Of a DNA stretch of 64,000 bases, positions 1-9,117 are shown in pieces (positions within the stretch are counted from its first letter, which is position 1; every line of letters starts with the position of its first letter). The stretch lies in the NCBI GenBank assembly GCA_024103275.1, contig JAGFIV010000026.1, positions 1 through 64,000 on the forward strand, written 5' to 3'. Position numbers and translations under genes: made by a program. The stretch is from Flavobacteriales bacterium. GTDB taxonomy: Bacteria; Bacteroidota; Bacteroidia; Flavobacteriales_F; PHOS-HE28. Below the pieces are notes generated by a model. It was not told where the DNA came from, searched no databases, and was given only the letters and a program-made list of their open reading frames with translations.

Positions 1-697
1 CACTATTCGTGTATGAAATGCTCTTGAAGGCATAGCCGTTCTGGATGTCGACCAAGTCTCCCAATCGTACTTCCACCCACCCCTCCTTCCCCTCAAACAC
101 CCCGTTCAAGTAGCTCTCGAACAGCTCGCGGGCATTGGCGCGGTTGCGCTCCAGGTGCCCCTCGGCTTCGCGCAGCGCGGCGAACGCCGCATCCAGCTTC
201 GTGACGATCCGTCGCTGTTCGGGGAGGGGGGGATTGGGAAGCAGGATACGCTTGTATTCAGGCACTCTCAAGTTTGGGTATGTCGAACCAGAAACCATTG
301 AGAGTACATAGTCGCGAACCTGCTGAGACTGGAGCATGTATATCAGAAAGTGGGAGCTGTATCGACTGTCGTCCACACGCAGGCGCAGAAGGAAGTTTGC
401 AAATCCATAGCAGCCGTCCTCAATCCCAGTAACCAACGACGCTCGACCCGATACAACATTGGTGGCCGACCCACTCGATTTGACAACAATTATGTCACCA
501 TTCCTAAGAGTCTTTGTTGCTCGCTTCGATGCTGTGAGTGCTCGGATAGGTGCTGTCGAGAAAGAGATTTGATTGTCGGCTTTGACATCAGCAACCCTCA
601 ATACAGGTGTGCCTTCACCATTGACAGGATCATCGCCCCACTCACCAGAATCACAGAGTGTGAGGATGTCTTCCAGATGTACTGCTTGTCCCCTCAT
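1..697 (-). CDS. hsdS: Type I restriction enzyme specificity subunit HsdS (partial, 3' end beyond window)
   Basis: This frame is open from an ATG at 697 to the left edge, giving about 232 residues. HsdS selects the DNA target of a type I restriction-modification complex. The first target recognition domain (residues about 1-150) is followed by the usual junction PPLPEQRRIVTKLD, a helical spacer, and the start of the second domain (VRLGDLVDIQNGYAFKS). The start overlaps the hsdM stop as ATGA, so the two are translationally coupled. The first recognition domain is visibly less GC-rich than hsdM and the spacer, as expected for a recombining domain. The family assignment is firm; the recognised sequence cannot be read from the gene. 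HsdR is not in the window. Confidence 0.93.
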   Translation of the reverse strand, partial: MRGQAVHLEDILTLCDSGEWGDDPVNGEGTPVLRVADVKADNQISFSTAPIRALTASKRATKTLRNGDIIVVKSSGSATNVVSGRASLVTGIEDGCYGFANFLLRLRVDDSRYSSHFLIYMLQSQQVRDYVLSMVSGSTYPNLRVPEYKRILLPNPPLPEQRRIVTKLDAAFAALREAEGHLERNRANARELFESYLNGVFEGKEGWVEVRLGDLVDIQNGYAFKSISYTNS

Positions 698-2496
698 TTG
701 AGCAGCACTGTGATACTGTCCAACAACTCCTTCGTCTTCTCATCCAACTCCTGCATCTCCTGCAGGATGGCCTTCGGGGCCCGCAGCGGCGCCTCCTCCG
801 CGCGGTTGGGGTTCTTTACGCTGAGGTCGTAGGTGTCGGTGGCTTCGAGGACCTCAGCCACCGATCGGCTCCAGCTGTTCACGCTATCCACCTTGGTCCG
901 GGCCAGCTGCACGAAGTCGGCAAGGTCGGCCTCGTTCAGCGGGTTGGTCTTGCCCAAGCTGCGGCCGGGGTCCAGCTGGTAGTACCAGATCTTGCGCGTG
1001 GGGCGGCCTTTTTCGAAGAAGAGCACCACGGTCTTCACGCCCGCGCCCTGGAAGGTGCCCTGCGGCATGTCCAGGACGGTGTGCAGGTCGCATTCCTCCA
1101 ACAGTTTGCGCCGCAGGCTGATGCTGGCGTTGTCGGTATTGCTGAGGAAGGTGTTCTTGATGACGATGCCCGCGCGGCCGCCGGCCTTGAGGCTCTTGAT
1201 GAAGTGCTGCAGGAAGAGGAAGGCCGTTTCGCCGGTCTTGATGGGGAAATTCTGCTGCACCTCCTTGCGCTCCTTGCCGCCGAAGGGCGGGTTGGCCAGC
1301 ACCACGTCGTACTGGTCCTTGGGCTGGATGTCCTGCAGGTTCTCGGCCAGGGTGTTGGTGTGGATGATGTTGGGCGCCTCGATGCCGTGCAGGATCATGT
1401 TCATGATGCCGATGATGTAGGCCAGGCCCTTCTTCTCCTTGCCGAAGAAGGTGCGCTGCTGCAGGGTCTGGTGGTCGGCGGTGCTGCGGGCCTTCTCCTG
1501 CATGTAGGCGAAGGCCTCACAGAGGAAGCCGGCGCTGCCGGCGGCGCCGTCGTACACGGTTTCGCCGATGCGCGGGTCCACCACCCGCACGATGGCGCGG
1601 ATCAGCGGGCGCGGGGTGTAGTACTCGCCGCCGTTGCGGCCGGCGTTGCCCATGCGCTGGACCTTTTCCTCGTACAACGCGCTGAGCTCGTGCTTCTCGG
1701 CGCTGGTCTGGAAGTGCAGGGCGTCCACGGCCTCCAGGATCTCGCGCAGGTTGTAGCCGCTCTTCACCTTGTTGGTGAGCTCGCCGAAGATCTCGCCGAT
1801 CTTGTATTCGATGGTGTCGGGCCCGCTGGCGCGCTGTTTGAAGCCTTTCAGGTAGGGGAAGAGCTTCCGGTCCACGAAATCCACCAGGTCGGGACCGGTG
1901 AGGGCCTTGTGATGATCCGGTTCGACAAGCTCACCGGCCGCATTCTTCTTCTTCGGGCAGGCCCACACCGGCCAGCGGTATTCGGGGCCGAGGATGGGCG
2001 TGTAGGGGCGGCCCTCCAGTTCGGCGGCCATGCGCTTGGTGGCCTCCAGGTCGTCCAGGTACTTGAGGAAGAGGATCCAGCTGGTCTGCTCGGTGTAGTC
2101 GAGTTCGTTGCTGCAGCCGGCTTCCTTCCAGAGGATGTCATCGATGTTGCGGAAGGCCTGCTCGAACCCACTGGGGGCGCCACCTGGGCCGCCGCGCCCC
2201 AGCGTGGCAGGCCCAGTACGGGCGTTTCCGCCACGCACGGATGCGGCGCGCTTTGCCGCCGGGCGTATCGCCGGGCTGGAGCCCGGCGGAACGCCCGGCG
2301 GAACATTCAGTTGGATGCTGCCGCCCCGCCCGCGGCCGGCCTTGATCTTGCCTTGTGCGAGCAGTTCGGCCTTCACCCGTTCATAGCTGGCTTCGTCCAG
2401 GTCCAGTAGCTGTCGTGCCTTTTGATTGCCCAGGCTGGGCGTTTCGGCCAATAAGGCCAGCAGGGCCTTTGTGGGGTCGTTGTTTTCCGCAGTCAT
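694..2496 (-). CDS. hsdM: Type I restriction-modification system DNA methyltransferase subunit HsdM
   Basis: N6-adenine methyltransferase subunit of a type I R-M complex, 600 residues. Residues about 1-62 look like a winged helix, 63-112 are a Pro/Gly/Ala/Arg-rich linker, about 113-280 match the HsdM N-terminal helical domain, and about 285-560 are the catalytic domain. SAM motif I is seen as DGAAGSAGF (316-324) and the catalytic motif as NPPF (402-405); GGEYYTPRPL (289-298) is typical of the family. The extra N-terminal winged helix and linker are unusual additions, and the linker is encoded by a long hairpin (2258-2299). It is followed by hsdS with a 4-bp overlap. Confidence 0.95.
   Translation of the reverse strand: MTAENNDPTKALLALLAETPSLGNQKARQLLDLDEASYERVKAELLAQGKIKAGRGRGGSIQLNVPPGVPPGSSPAIRPAAKRAASVRGGNARTGPATLGRGGPGGAPSGFEQAFRNIDDILWKEAGCSNELDYTEQTSWILFLKYLDDLEATKRMAAELEGRPYTPILGPEYRWPVWACPKKKNAAGELVEPDHHKALTGPDLVDFVDRKLFPYLKGFKQRASGPDTIEYKIGEIFGELTNKVKSGYNLREILEAVDALHFQTSAEKHELSALYEEKVQRMGNAGRNGGEYYTPRPLIRAIVRVVDPRIGETVYDGAAGSAGFLCEAFAYMQEKARSTADHQTLQQRTFFGKEKKGLAYIIGIMNMILHGIEAPNIIHTNTLAENLQDIQPKDQYDVVLANPPFGGKERKEVQQNFPIKTGETAFLFLQHFIKSLKAGGRAGIVIKNTFLSNTDNASISLRRKLLEECDLHTVLDMPQGTFQGAGVKTVVLFFEKGRPTRKIWYYQLDPGRSLGKTNPLNEADLADFVQLARTKVDSVNSWSRSVAEVLEATDTYDLSVKNPNRAEEAPLRAPKAILQEMQELDEKTKELLDSITVLLK
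2258..2299. repeat. Long inverted repeat inside the hsdM linker
   Basis: Two 20-bp arms (2258-2277 and 2280-2299) are inverted copies with two mismatches around a 2-nt loop. They encode residues about 66-80 of HsdM in a low-complexity linker. It resembles a REP-type palindrome that entered the reading frame without breaking it. Confidence 0.75.
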
Positions 2497-2523
2497 TCAG
2501 CCGCTGAAAATACCGTTTTGCCG

Positions 2524-2531
2524 CAAAGGTT
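2524..2531 (-). promoter_or_regulatory. Putative promoter -7 element for hsdM
   Basis: On the minus strand the octamer reads AACCTTTG followed by CG, one mismatch from the Bacteroidetes -7 consensus TAnnTTTG. It lies about 28 bp before the hsdM start. No clear -33 TTG was found. Confidence 0.4.
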
Positions 2532-2597
2532 GCCGGTAGCGTGAGCTTCGTGGATCTCGCGCATGTGGGCTTCGCGAGCCTCAGCCCCTGGAGGCCC

Positions 2598-2632
2598 GAT
2601 CATCTGATCGTCTGATCGTCTGATCGTCTGAC
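2598..2632. repeat. Tandem octamer array GATCAGA(C/T)
   Basis: Read on the minus strand, about four tandem copies of the 8-mer GATCAGAC end in a GATCAGAT variant. The array lies between rluD and hsdM. A closely related array occurs at 41152-41182, so this is a dispersed intergenic repeat rather than chance. Confidence 0.85.
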
Positions 2633-2638
2633 CCTCCC

Positions 2639-3694
2639 CTACTCCTCCATCGGCCTTGCGGCCGTGTAGGTGCGCCAGCGCTCCAGCACCGCTTCCATGT
2701 CCGCGGGCAGCGGGCTTTCGAACTTCATGCGCTTGCCGGTGGCAGGGTGGTCGATCTCCAGCAGATAGGCATGCAGCGCTTGGCGCGGCAACAGTGCGAA
2801 GCAATTCTCCACGAACTGCTTGTACCGCGTGAACACCGTGCCCTTCAACACCCGGTTGCCGCCGTATTGCGCGTCGTTGAAAAGCGGGTGGCCGATGGAC
2901 CTCATGTGTGCACGGATCTGGTGCGTGCGGCCCGTCTCCAGCTTGCATTCCACCAAGGTGACGTAGGTGAAGCGCTCGATCACCTTCCAATGCGTGACGG
3001 CCGTCTTGCCCTGCTCGGGGTCCGGCGGCACGGACATCACCGTGCGGTCCTTGGGCGAGCGGGCCAGCGGTGCGTCGATGGTGCCTTCATCCTCATCGAA
3101 GTCGCCCCAGACCAGGGCGCGGTAGCGGCGGTCGTTGCTGCGCACGTAGAATTGATGGGCCAGGTGGGCCAATGCGTCATCGGTCTTGCCGACCACCATC
3201 ACGCCGCTGGTGTCCTTGTCCAGCCGGTGCACCAGGCCGGGACGCGGCACGGGCTGGTTGGGCGCGGAGGGCAGTTTTCCGAAATGGAACAGCAGGGCGT
3301 TCACCAACGTGCCCGTCCAGTTGCCGTGGCCGGGGTGCACCACCAGGCCGGGCTGCTTGTTGAGGACAAGGATCTGATCATCCTCGTACATCACTTCCAG
3401 CGGAATGTCCTCGGGGATCAGTTCCACCTCGCGCACCGGCTCGGGCAGCACCACGGTGACCACGTCGCGCGGTTTCACCTTGTAGCTGGGCTTTTCAGCC
3501 TTGTCGTTCACCAGCACGTTGGCGTTGCGGATGGCCGCGGCGACCCGTGTCCGCGAGGCGCCGGCCAGGCGCTCGGCCAGGAACTTGTCCAGACGCACAA
3601 GCCCTTGGCCGGGATCGGCCGTGATGCGATGGTGCTCGTAAAGGTCCTCGCCAGCCTCGGGGGCCTGGTCCACCGGTCCGTCGGGCACCACCAT
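2639..3694 (-). CDS. rluD: RluD-family 23S rRNA pseudouridine synthase
   Basis: Isomerises uridines to pseudouridine in large-subunit rRNA. The 351-residue protein has an N-terminal S4 RNA-binding domain (about 30-95) and a catalytic domain with the hallmark HRLDKDTSG at 156-164, whose Asp159 is the catalytic residue in this family. The ATG overlaps the stop of the upstream T9SS cargo gene by one base (TGATG), so it is probably co-transcribed with that gene and the PASTA gene. The RluC/RluD/TruC superfamily is hard to split by sequence alone, so the exact target position is inferred. Confidence 0.92.
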   Translation of the reverse strand: MVVPDGPVDQAPEAGEDLYEHHRITADPGQGLVRLDKFLAERLAGASRTRVAAAIRNANVLVNDKAEKPSYKVKPRDVVTVVLPEPVREVELIPEDIPLEVMYEDDQILVLNKQPGLVVHPGHGNWTGTLVNALLFHFGKLPSAPNQPVPRPGLVHRLDKDTSGVMVVGKTDDALAHLAHQFYVRSNDRRYRALVWGDFDEDEGTIDAPLARSPKDRTVMSVPPDPEQGKTAVTHWKVIERFTYVTLVECKLETGRTHQIRAHMRSIGHPLFNDAQYGGNRVLKGTVFTRYKQFVENCFALLPRQALHAYLLEIDHPATGKRMKFESPLPADMEAVLERWRTYTAARPMEE

Positions 3695-5958
3695 CAGCGC
3701 TGGATCATCAACCGGGAGCGGCCCAGCATTTCACCCTTGCGGCCCAACATCCGCACCAGGTACAGGCCCGGTGCCACGTCGGCCACCTGCCAAGGCCCTT
3801 GGGGGGTCTTCCATTGCCGCACCACGCGTCCCATGGCATCCACCAGCTCCACCTGCGCGGCCCCCGGCATGGCAGCGGATGCACTGAAGGTGTCACCCGC
3901 CGGGTTCGGGTACACGGTGAACGCCCCGTCGTATGCTTCCTCCTCTCCCACGCCGGCGAAGGGATCCACGGCAGCCACCATTACGGGGCGGATCATCCAC
4001 GATGCGTGTTGGCCCGAAACGGACCAGTTCAGCCCCGTCCTGTAGTACATCTTGTCCTGGTTGTTGCGGTTCTTGTCCATGCCCAGGTTCATCTGCACGG
4101 CGTTGGTCTGCACCCAGCCCACGTAGAAGGTGCCGTCCACGGGTACCACGCTGTCCAGCTCGTATTCCACGAAATGATCGGGGCCCCACAGCCTGTATTC
4201 CGGCTTGCTGAAGGACACGTTCTGGTGGATGATCACCTCGGGGTTGAGGCTCTTCCAGATGGTGATGATGAAGGAGCCGTTGGGCGGATAGTTCACCGGC
4301 GGCGGGTTGTAGGTGAAGATGGGCGCGAAATAGGCCCGCACCGCCCGCAGCGAGTCGCTGCCCTGGGTGTCGAAACGGTACGCCTGCGCCGCCCCGGGGG
4401 CGTTCAGGCTGTAGCCGGCCTCGGCGCTGCCATCGTCGTAGCTGTAGTAATTGCTGATCTCCTGCACATAACGCACCGTGTCGTTGTATGCACATACGTC
4501 GGGCGTGGCGTTCGTCCAGAATTTCACGTCCAGGAAGGCCGCGTCGCTGCAACCGCCGACATCATACACCAGCGGGTCCGCGCCGCTGTTCACCGGATGC
4601 ACGCTGTTGAAGTTGCTGTAGGCGTTGTTGCTGATGTTGTTGCCGTAGCTGCCCCTGGTGGCGGACCATCCGCAATCGGAACCCACCTGGTAGCCCCAGG
4701 TGATGAACTTGTCCACCACGTCGTTGTTGCGCTGCCCCAGGTCCACTTGCGCGGCCATGTACGCCGCCGGCGATTGGATGAACTTGGCATGCGGCACCGA
4801 AGTGTAGCTCTGCAGCAGGCCCACCTGCTGGTCGACGAAGGCGACATCCTGCAGCACCGTATCGGTGTAGGTACGGTTGCGGTCGAGCCGCACGTAGTCC
4901 ACGTGCCACTGGTCCACCATGCCGCCCAAGGTGGCCTCGTTGCGGAAACGCATCCGGAAGTTGTTCTTCAGGAATTTCTCTTCGGTGATGGGCACCATCA
5001 CTTGGCGGAACACGTCCGGTGCGGCCGTCCCCGGGCTGGACCACGCGCGGTACCATCGCTGCTCCAACGGCGCATACAATTCCAGCACCAGGCTGTCCTC
5101 GGCATGGGCGAGGTCATCGCCGCTGCGGCCGATGGGCTGGCAGAAGAAACTCAGGTAAATGCTGTCACCGGCCGAATAGGCCAGGTCGATCGGCACCGAG
5201 GTGAGCTTGTCCGCGCTGCCGTTGACGTTGGGGTTCAGCGGGTCGTACGGGTATCCGGTGCGGTCCATGCCGTCCAGCGTGGCCACGCCGATGGTGGGCG
5301 GGTTGATCGGGAAGCTGTTGTTCACGTACGCATCATCATCCTCCCACAGGATCCACGGCCGTGTGGAGTTGTCCGGGTTGATGTACGTGCGCGGGTCGGC
5401 GTCAACGGTATACACGAGCAGCGAATCCTGAAGCAAGTCGGGGTCCAGGGCCAAGGTGTCCGCGTAACTGGTGCCGGCCGTATCGATGACCGTGTAGGGC
5501 GGCCACACGAACATGCTCTGCTCCTGCACCGGATAGGTGCCCAGGTCGCGCACGATGGCCACCTGGGCCGGGTTCGGTTGCACCACGATGATCAGGGTGT
5601 CTTCCTCCACCTGGAAAGTGTAATGGTAACTGGTGTCGGTCATGAAGGCCATGTCCGCCCGGCTCTCGCCGTCCACGACGATCCTGTAAACCACCTCGTT
5701 CAGATGCACGTTCGCGTCCCCGTGGGCCGCATTGCGGTGCCGCGTGCGATCCACCGAGAAATCATCGACCACCGGCAGGGTCTGCGGCGCATTGTCGTAA
5801 AGGAACACCTCGTTCAGCCCTCCTGCCTTCCATGCGGGGGCCTCATTGCCCGGGCGCGGCACCACGCCCAGTGGCGTGATGATCTCCTGGCCCGTTGCCA
5901 CGATGGCCGAAAAGGACCAGGCAAGCACGGCAAGCTGTATCCCGGAAAGTGCTTTCAT
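3694..5958 (-). CDS. T9SS type A sorting domain-containing secreted protein
   Basis: A large secreted or surface protein of 754 residues, using the ATG at 5958 because it opens a clear signal peptide (MKALSGIQLAVLAWSF..ATGQ). An upstream in-frame start at 6006 would add a poor leader overlapping the PASTA gene. The body is Trp/Tyr/Asp-rich with no recognised catalytic motif. The last ~75 residues (from VYPNPAGDTF) form a type IX secretion C-terminal signal that ends in basic residues. It lies 11 bp after the PASTA gene and overlaps rluD by one base, an unusual cargo gene inside a housekeeping operon. Function unknown. Confidence 0.85.
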   Translation of the reverse strand: MKALSGIQLAVLAWSFSAIVATGQEIITPLGVVPRPGNEAPAWKAGGLNEVFLYDNAPQTLPVVDDFSVDRTRHRNAAHGDANVHLNEVVYRIVVDGESRADMAFMTDTSYHYTFQVEEDTLIIVVQPNPAQVAIVRDLGTYPVQEQSMFVWPPYTVIDTAGTSYADTLALDPDLLQDSLLVYTVDADPRTYINPDNSTRPWILWEDDDAYVNNSFPINPPTIGVATLDGMDRTGYPYDPLNPNVNGSADKLTSVPIDLAYSAGDSIYLSFFCQPIGRSGDDLAHAEDSLVLELYAPLEQRWYRAWSSPGTAAPDVFRQVMVPITEEKFLKNNFRMRFRNEATLGGMVDQWHVDYVRLDRNRTYTDTVLQDVAFVDQQVGLLQSYTSVPHAKFIQSPAAYMAAQVDLGQRNNDVVDKFITWGYQVGSDCGWSATRGSYGNNISNNAYSNFNSVHPVNSGADPLVYDVGGCSDAAFLDVKFWTNATPDVCAYNDTVRYVQEISNYYSYDDGSAEAGYSLNAPGAAQAYRFDTQGSDSLRAVRAYFAPIFTYNPPPVNYPPNGSFIITIWKSLNPEVIIHQNVSFSKPEYRLWGPDHFVEYELDSVVPVDGTFYVGWVQTNAVQMNLGMDKNRNNQDKMYYRTGLNWSVSGQHASWMIRPVMVAAVDPFAGVGEEEAYDGAFTVYPNPAGDTFSASAAMPGAAQVELVDAMGRVVRQWKTPQGPWQVADVAPGLYLVRMLGRKGEMLGRSRLMIQR

Positions 5959-5969
5959 GTTCACGAAGT

Positions 5970-6743
5970 TTAGGGCAGGGCCGGAATGCTGTCCAGGGTA
6001 AGCCACACGTCCACCATGCCCCCGGGGCTGATCCCTTCACCGGGGCTGGGGGCGGGAAACTGGCGGAACACCTTGGCCAACGCCGTATCGCACCCGGTAT
6101 TGCCGCATCCTTCCAGCTTCACCACCAGCCCGAGGTTCAGCCCGGCCAGCCCCAACACGGCCTTCATCTCCTCGAAGCCGAGGCCCCGCAGGTCGGGCAC
6201 GGGGATCTGCTCACCTTTCTGCCCCTGGCCCAGCACCAAGGTGATCCCTTCCCCCTTGCGGATCCGGGTATCCGGCGCGATGGGCGCGTCGTTGTAAAGC
6301 TGGGCCACCACGCAGTCCAGGCAGGGGTCGGGCTTGTATTGGATGCCGGCCACCTTCAGCCCGAGGATCTCCAGCATGCTCACCGCCTGCCGCTTGCTCA
6401 GGCTCACCAGGTCCGGCATGTTCAGCATCTTGGGCTGCATGGCGTTCATCACCAGGTACACGGTGCGGTCGGGCTTCACGAAATGGCTGGCCTTGGGGTC
6501 CTGGTCCACCACCGTTCCCTTGGGCACATCGTCGTTGTACACGGAATCGATCACCTCCGCCCGCAGCCCGAGCTTCCCGAGGGTTCCGGCCGCCTCGTCG
6601 TACGGCAGCGTCCTGAGGTCGGGCACCTCCACCTGCGCATCGTGCCGGGTATAGATGCCGAGCCAGATCCAGGCGGCCAACACCAACAGGGCGGCAACCG
6701 CCAAGGGGGCGAGGATCAATAGGAATCGTTTGCCGGCTGTCAT
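5970..6743 (-). CDS. PASTA domain-containing membrane protein
   Basis: 257 residues: one N-terminal transmembrane helix (about 7-29) followed by three PASTA repeats (about 38-105, 108-175, 178-257) facing the periplasm. PASTA domains bind peptidoglycan fragments or division proteins; in Gram-positive bacteria they sit on Ser/Thr kinases or PBPs, but no kinase or transpeptidase domain is present here. Stand-alone PASTA proteins next to rluD and ddl are, from memory, typical of Flavobacteriia. It heads the PASTA-T9SS-rluD transcript and has a -7-like element at 6786-6793. Role in cell-wall synthesis is inferred. Confidence 0.88.
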   Translation of the reverse strand: MTAGKRFLLILAPLAVAALLVLAAWIWLGIYTRHDAQVEVPDLRTLPYDEAAGTLGKLGLRAEVIDSVYNDDVPKGTVVDQDPKASHFVKPDRTVYLVMNAMQPKMLNMPDLVSLSKRQAVSMLEILGLKVAGIQYKPDPCLDCVVAQLYNDAPIAPDTRIRKGEGITLVLGQGQKGEQIPVPDLRGLGFEEMKAVLGLAGLNLGLVVKLEGCGNTGCDTALAKVFRQFPAPSPGEGISPGGMVDVWLTLDSIPALP

Positions 6744-6785
6744 CCGCGGTGCTGAAGGCCGTGCGGCGCAGGTTTCAGCGAGGCG

Positions 6786-6793
6786 CGAATATA
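6786..6793 (-). promoter_or_regulatory. Promoter -7 element TATATTCG for the PASTA-T9SS-rluD operon
   Basis: Minus-strand TATATTCG followed by CG, 43 bp before the PASTA start. The same octamer occurs before the genes at 29968 and 10246 and resembles the Bacteroidetes TAnnTTTG -7 box with T to C at position 7. Confidence 0.6.
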
Positions 6794-6976
6794 CTTCGGC
6801 CTTGCGGGCATCGGCAGGACGCGATCAAGTTGTGCGAACCCCTGTCCATGAACTGGCGGTTTGGACCTGTAGCGTGACCCAACACTCAAGTATCATACTG
6901 GGGTTCAATCCATTCCAATCCCATCCACCGCCTACGCACCATCGACCCTGCTGCATGAAGGGTCTACGCGGCGCAG

Positions 6977-8380
6977 CTACCCCCCTTCCACACTTCTTTT
7001 CCGGCATGACATCACCAGCCTTTCCATGGAAAGCGCAATAAGGGCAAGCATGAGCAGCCGGACCGGAACCGTATACCTTGCTTGGATCACAAATGGGATG
7101 TTCACCATCCCGAAATAAATGACCCATAGAAGCAATGGCAAATATCTTCGGGGCAATTCCCGGTATGTCCACATGGCCCATGGGACCAATGTGATGAACA
7201 ACAAAAAGATCACCAGGGAGGACAGGAAGGGATAGAGCATCGTCAATCGCCCCGTGAGGCCGGCCCTCCGATACGCTTCCGTATCGATCCCTGTCACCCA
7301 TAGCCTGATGGCGCTGTACGCCTTCCATTTTATCGTGTACCAAGGTTCATCCACAACATGCCGCAAGGTTGCCGCAACCAGCGCCTTTTCCCGGGCCGAC
7401 GTGTAGGCCGTGTTGTAGGTCCGGAACATGGCCGGTCCTTGCGCACGCAACATGGCACTGTCCGTGGCCGTCAACAAGGGCCTCAAGGAGGAATCGATGG
7501 CGGCCCATTCCGCCTCATAGGCCGCAATATTTCCGGCTATGGAATCCCGGGGCGTGGCCTGGTACAATTCATGGATCGCAAAATTGCCCCAATACCAATG
7601 CTCGGTATGGCCCGGAATCTTGCCGGCCCACCAACCCATGTGCAACACCCCCCCGCCACCTTCGATCGGGACAGGCTTCAATACCCCATGGTGCTTTAAA
7701 TTCCATAATGAGTAGGGCATGATCGTGGCCACGAACAACAGGATGAACACGCCTGCCTCCCCCCAGCCCGGTTTCCTCCTTGCCCACAATCGTGAACCGA
7801 TCAGCCAAGCCAACGGGAACAACATGACCGTGGAACGGCATTGGCTTATCAAGCCCACCAACAAGCCCAAGGCGATCGCGCGCTTCCATCCGGTCGACCA
7901 GTTCCAGTCAACCCATATAAAGGCTGAAATCAGGAACATGGTCAGGATTTCCGGAAATATGGTTGTGACCATATAGGGAAGTTGCAGGCTGGGCAGCACC
8001 AACAACAAAAAAAGGTTGGATGCCAAGGTCGATCCGCCGAGCTTCGCAATAAGCCGGTGGATGATCACCAGTGAAAGGAAATAGAGAAGGAATTGGGCAA
8101 CCTGGACTGGCAGCAAGGATGTGGTGAATACCCTGAAAACGGCAAGGAAAAGTGGATAGCCGGGATTCCGGAAGGTGTCGGGTATGTCCTCCCCCAACCA
8201 CCACCACATGGAATAATCCCCATGCAGTATTCCATCGGCCAATGCCGTGTATGACCATAGATCGCCCCCGTACTGATGCCGGAACGCCATGAAGGATGCC
8301 ACGGCCATCCCGATGTTCAGCAACCATAGGTACTTGGTGGCGTCCGCAGATCCCAAGAGCCGCCCGATCCGTCGCATCAT
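6977..8380 (-). CDS. GT-C fold membrane glycosyltransferase (GT39/ArnT-like)
   Basis: 467-residue polytopic membrane protein with about 11-12 hydrophobic segments. An early acidic loop (YGGDLWSY, about 37-44) and the RNPGYPLFLA motif (71-80) are typical of GT39/PMT-like enzymes that use polyprenyl-phosphate sugars. The start at 8380 is chosen because it overlaps the stop of the upstream GT2 gene as ATGA. The GT2 neighbour looks like a polyprenyl-phosphate sugar synthase, so the pair plausibly makes and then uses a lipid-linked sugar. The acceptor (lipid A, protein or glycan) cannot be told. AT content is higher than in flanking core genes. Confidence 0.8.
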   Translation of the reverse strand: MMRRIGRLLGSADATKYLWLLNIGMAVASFMAFRHQYGGDLWSYTALADGILHGDYSMWWWLGEDIPDTFRNPGYPLFLAVFRVFTTSLLPVQVAQFLLYFLSLVIIHRLIAKLGGSTLASNLFLLLVLPSLQLPYMVTTIFPEILTMFLISAFIWVDWNWSTGWKRAIALGLLVGLISQCRSTVMLFPLAWLIGSRLWARRKPGWGEAGVFILLFVATIMPYSLWNLKHHGVLKPVPIEGGGGVLHMGWWAGKIPGHTEHWYWGNFAIHELYQATPRDSIAGNIAAYEAEWAAIDSSLRPLLTATDSAMLRAQGPAMFRTYNTAYTSAREKALVAATLRHVVDEPWYTIKWKAYSAIRLWVTGIDTEAYRRAGLTGRLTMLYPFLSSLVIFLLFITLVPWAMWTYRELPRRYLPLLLWVIYFGMVNIPFVIQARYTVPVRLLMLALIALSMERLVMSCRKRSVEGG

Positions 8381-9117
8381 CGATCCGGGGATTTCCGGAA
8401 ATCCCCCCTGGAAAAGTACTTCTCGATCAAGCAATAGAGCAGGATGAAGAAGTAACGCGATCCCATTTCCTTGATCTTCAGCTTCGATTCGCCGGCTTTG
8501 CGGTTTTGCCAGGAATTGGGCACCACCGCGAAGGAATAGCCCCGCACGATGGCCTTGAGCGGCAGCTCCAGCGTCAGGTTGAAGTGCGGCGACAGGAAGG
8601 GATGCAGGCCCAAGATGGTCTCCCGGCTGAAGAGCTTGAACGCGTTCGTGCAATCGTCGTAACGCAGGCGGAACACCAGGCGAACCAGGTTATTGGCCAT
8701 CCGGTTCACCACCCGCTTCGTCCACGGGTAGTCGATCACCTTGCCTCCCTTGGACCAGCGCGTGCCGAACACACAGTCGTAACCCTCGTCCATCTTGCGG
8801 TTGAAGCGCACCAGGTCCTCGGGATCATCGCTCAGGTCCGCCATCATGATGGCCACGCGGTCGCCGGTGAAATGCTCCAGCCCCCTCCGCACGGCATGGC
8901 CATATCCGCTGGGGCCTTCATTCTCCACGACCACCAGTTCCGGCAGTTCCGCACGGAGGCGACCGAGCAGTTCCCCGGTACCGTCCTTGCTGTGGTCGTC
9001 CACCACCACCACCTCGAACGCCAGGCTTTCCCGTTGGAGCGTGGCATGCAACGAGCGCAACGTGGCCTCGATGCTGCCCACCTCGTTGTGGGCCGGTATG
9101 ACCACGCTGAGCTTCAC
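8377..9117 (-). CDS. GT2 family glycosyltransferase, polyprenyl-phosphate sugar synthase-like
   Basis: GT-A fold enzyme of 246 residues with the nucleotide-sugar site VVVDDHSKDGT (about 37-47) and the DLSDDP motif (94-99) found in dolichyl-phosphate mannose synthase-like proteins. It has no C-terminal membrane pair, like the short DPM1 type. A GTG at 9117 overlaps the stop of the upstream methyltransferase as GTGA and starts directly before LSVVIPAHNE, so it is preferred over an upstream in-frame ATG. Likely transfers a sugar from a nucleotide donor to undecaprenyl phosphate for the GT-C enzyme next door; the sugar is unknown. Confidence 0.87.
   Translation of the reverse strand: MKLSVVIPAHNEVGSIEATLRSLHATLQRESLAFEVVVVDDHSKDGTGELLGRLRAELPELVVVENEGPSGYGHAVRRGLEHFTGDRVAIMMADLSDDPEDLVRFNRKMDEGYDCVFGTRWSKGGKVIDYPWTKRVVNRMANNLVRLVFRLRYDDCTNAFKLFSRETILGLHPFLSPHFNLTLELPLKAIVRGYSFAVVPNSWQNRKAGESKLKIKEMGSRYFFILLYCLIEKYFSRGDFRKSPDR

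Noticed and set aside
6880-6930. tRNA-like segment (GGTTCAATCC resembles a T-loop)
   Set aside because: No acceptor or anticodon stem can be drawn around it.
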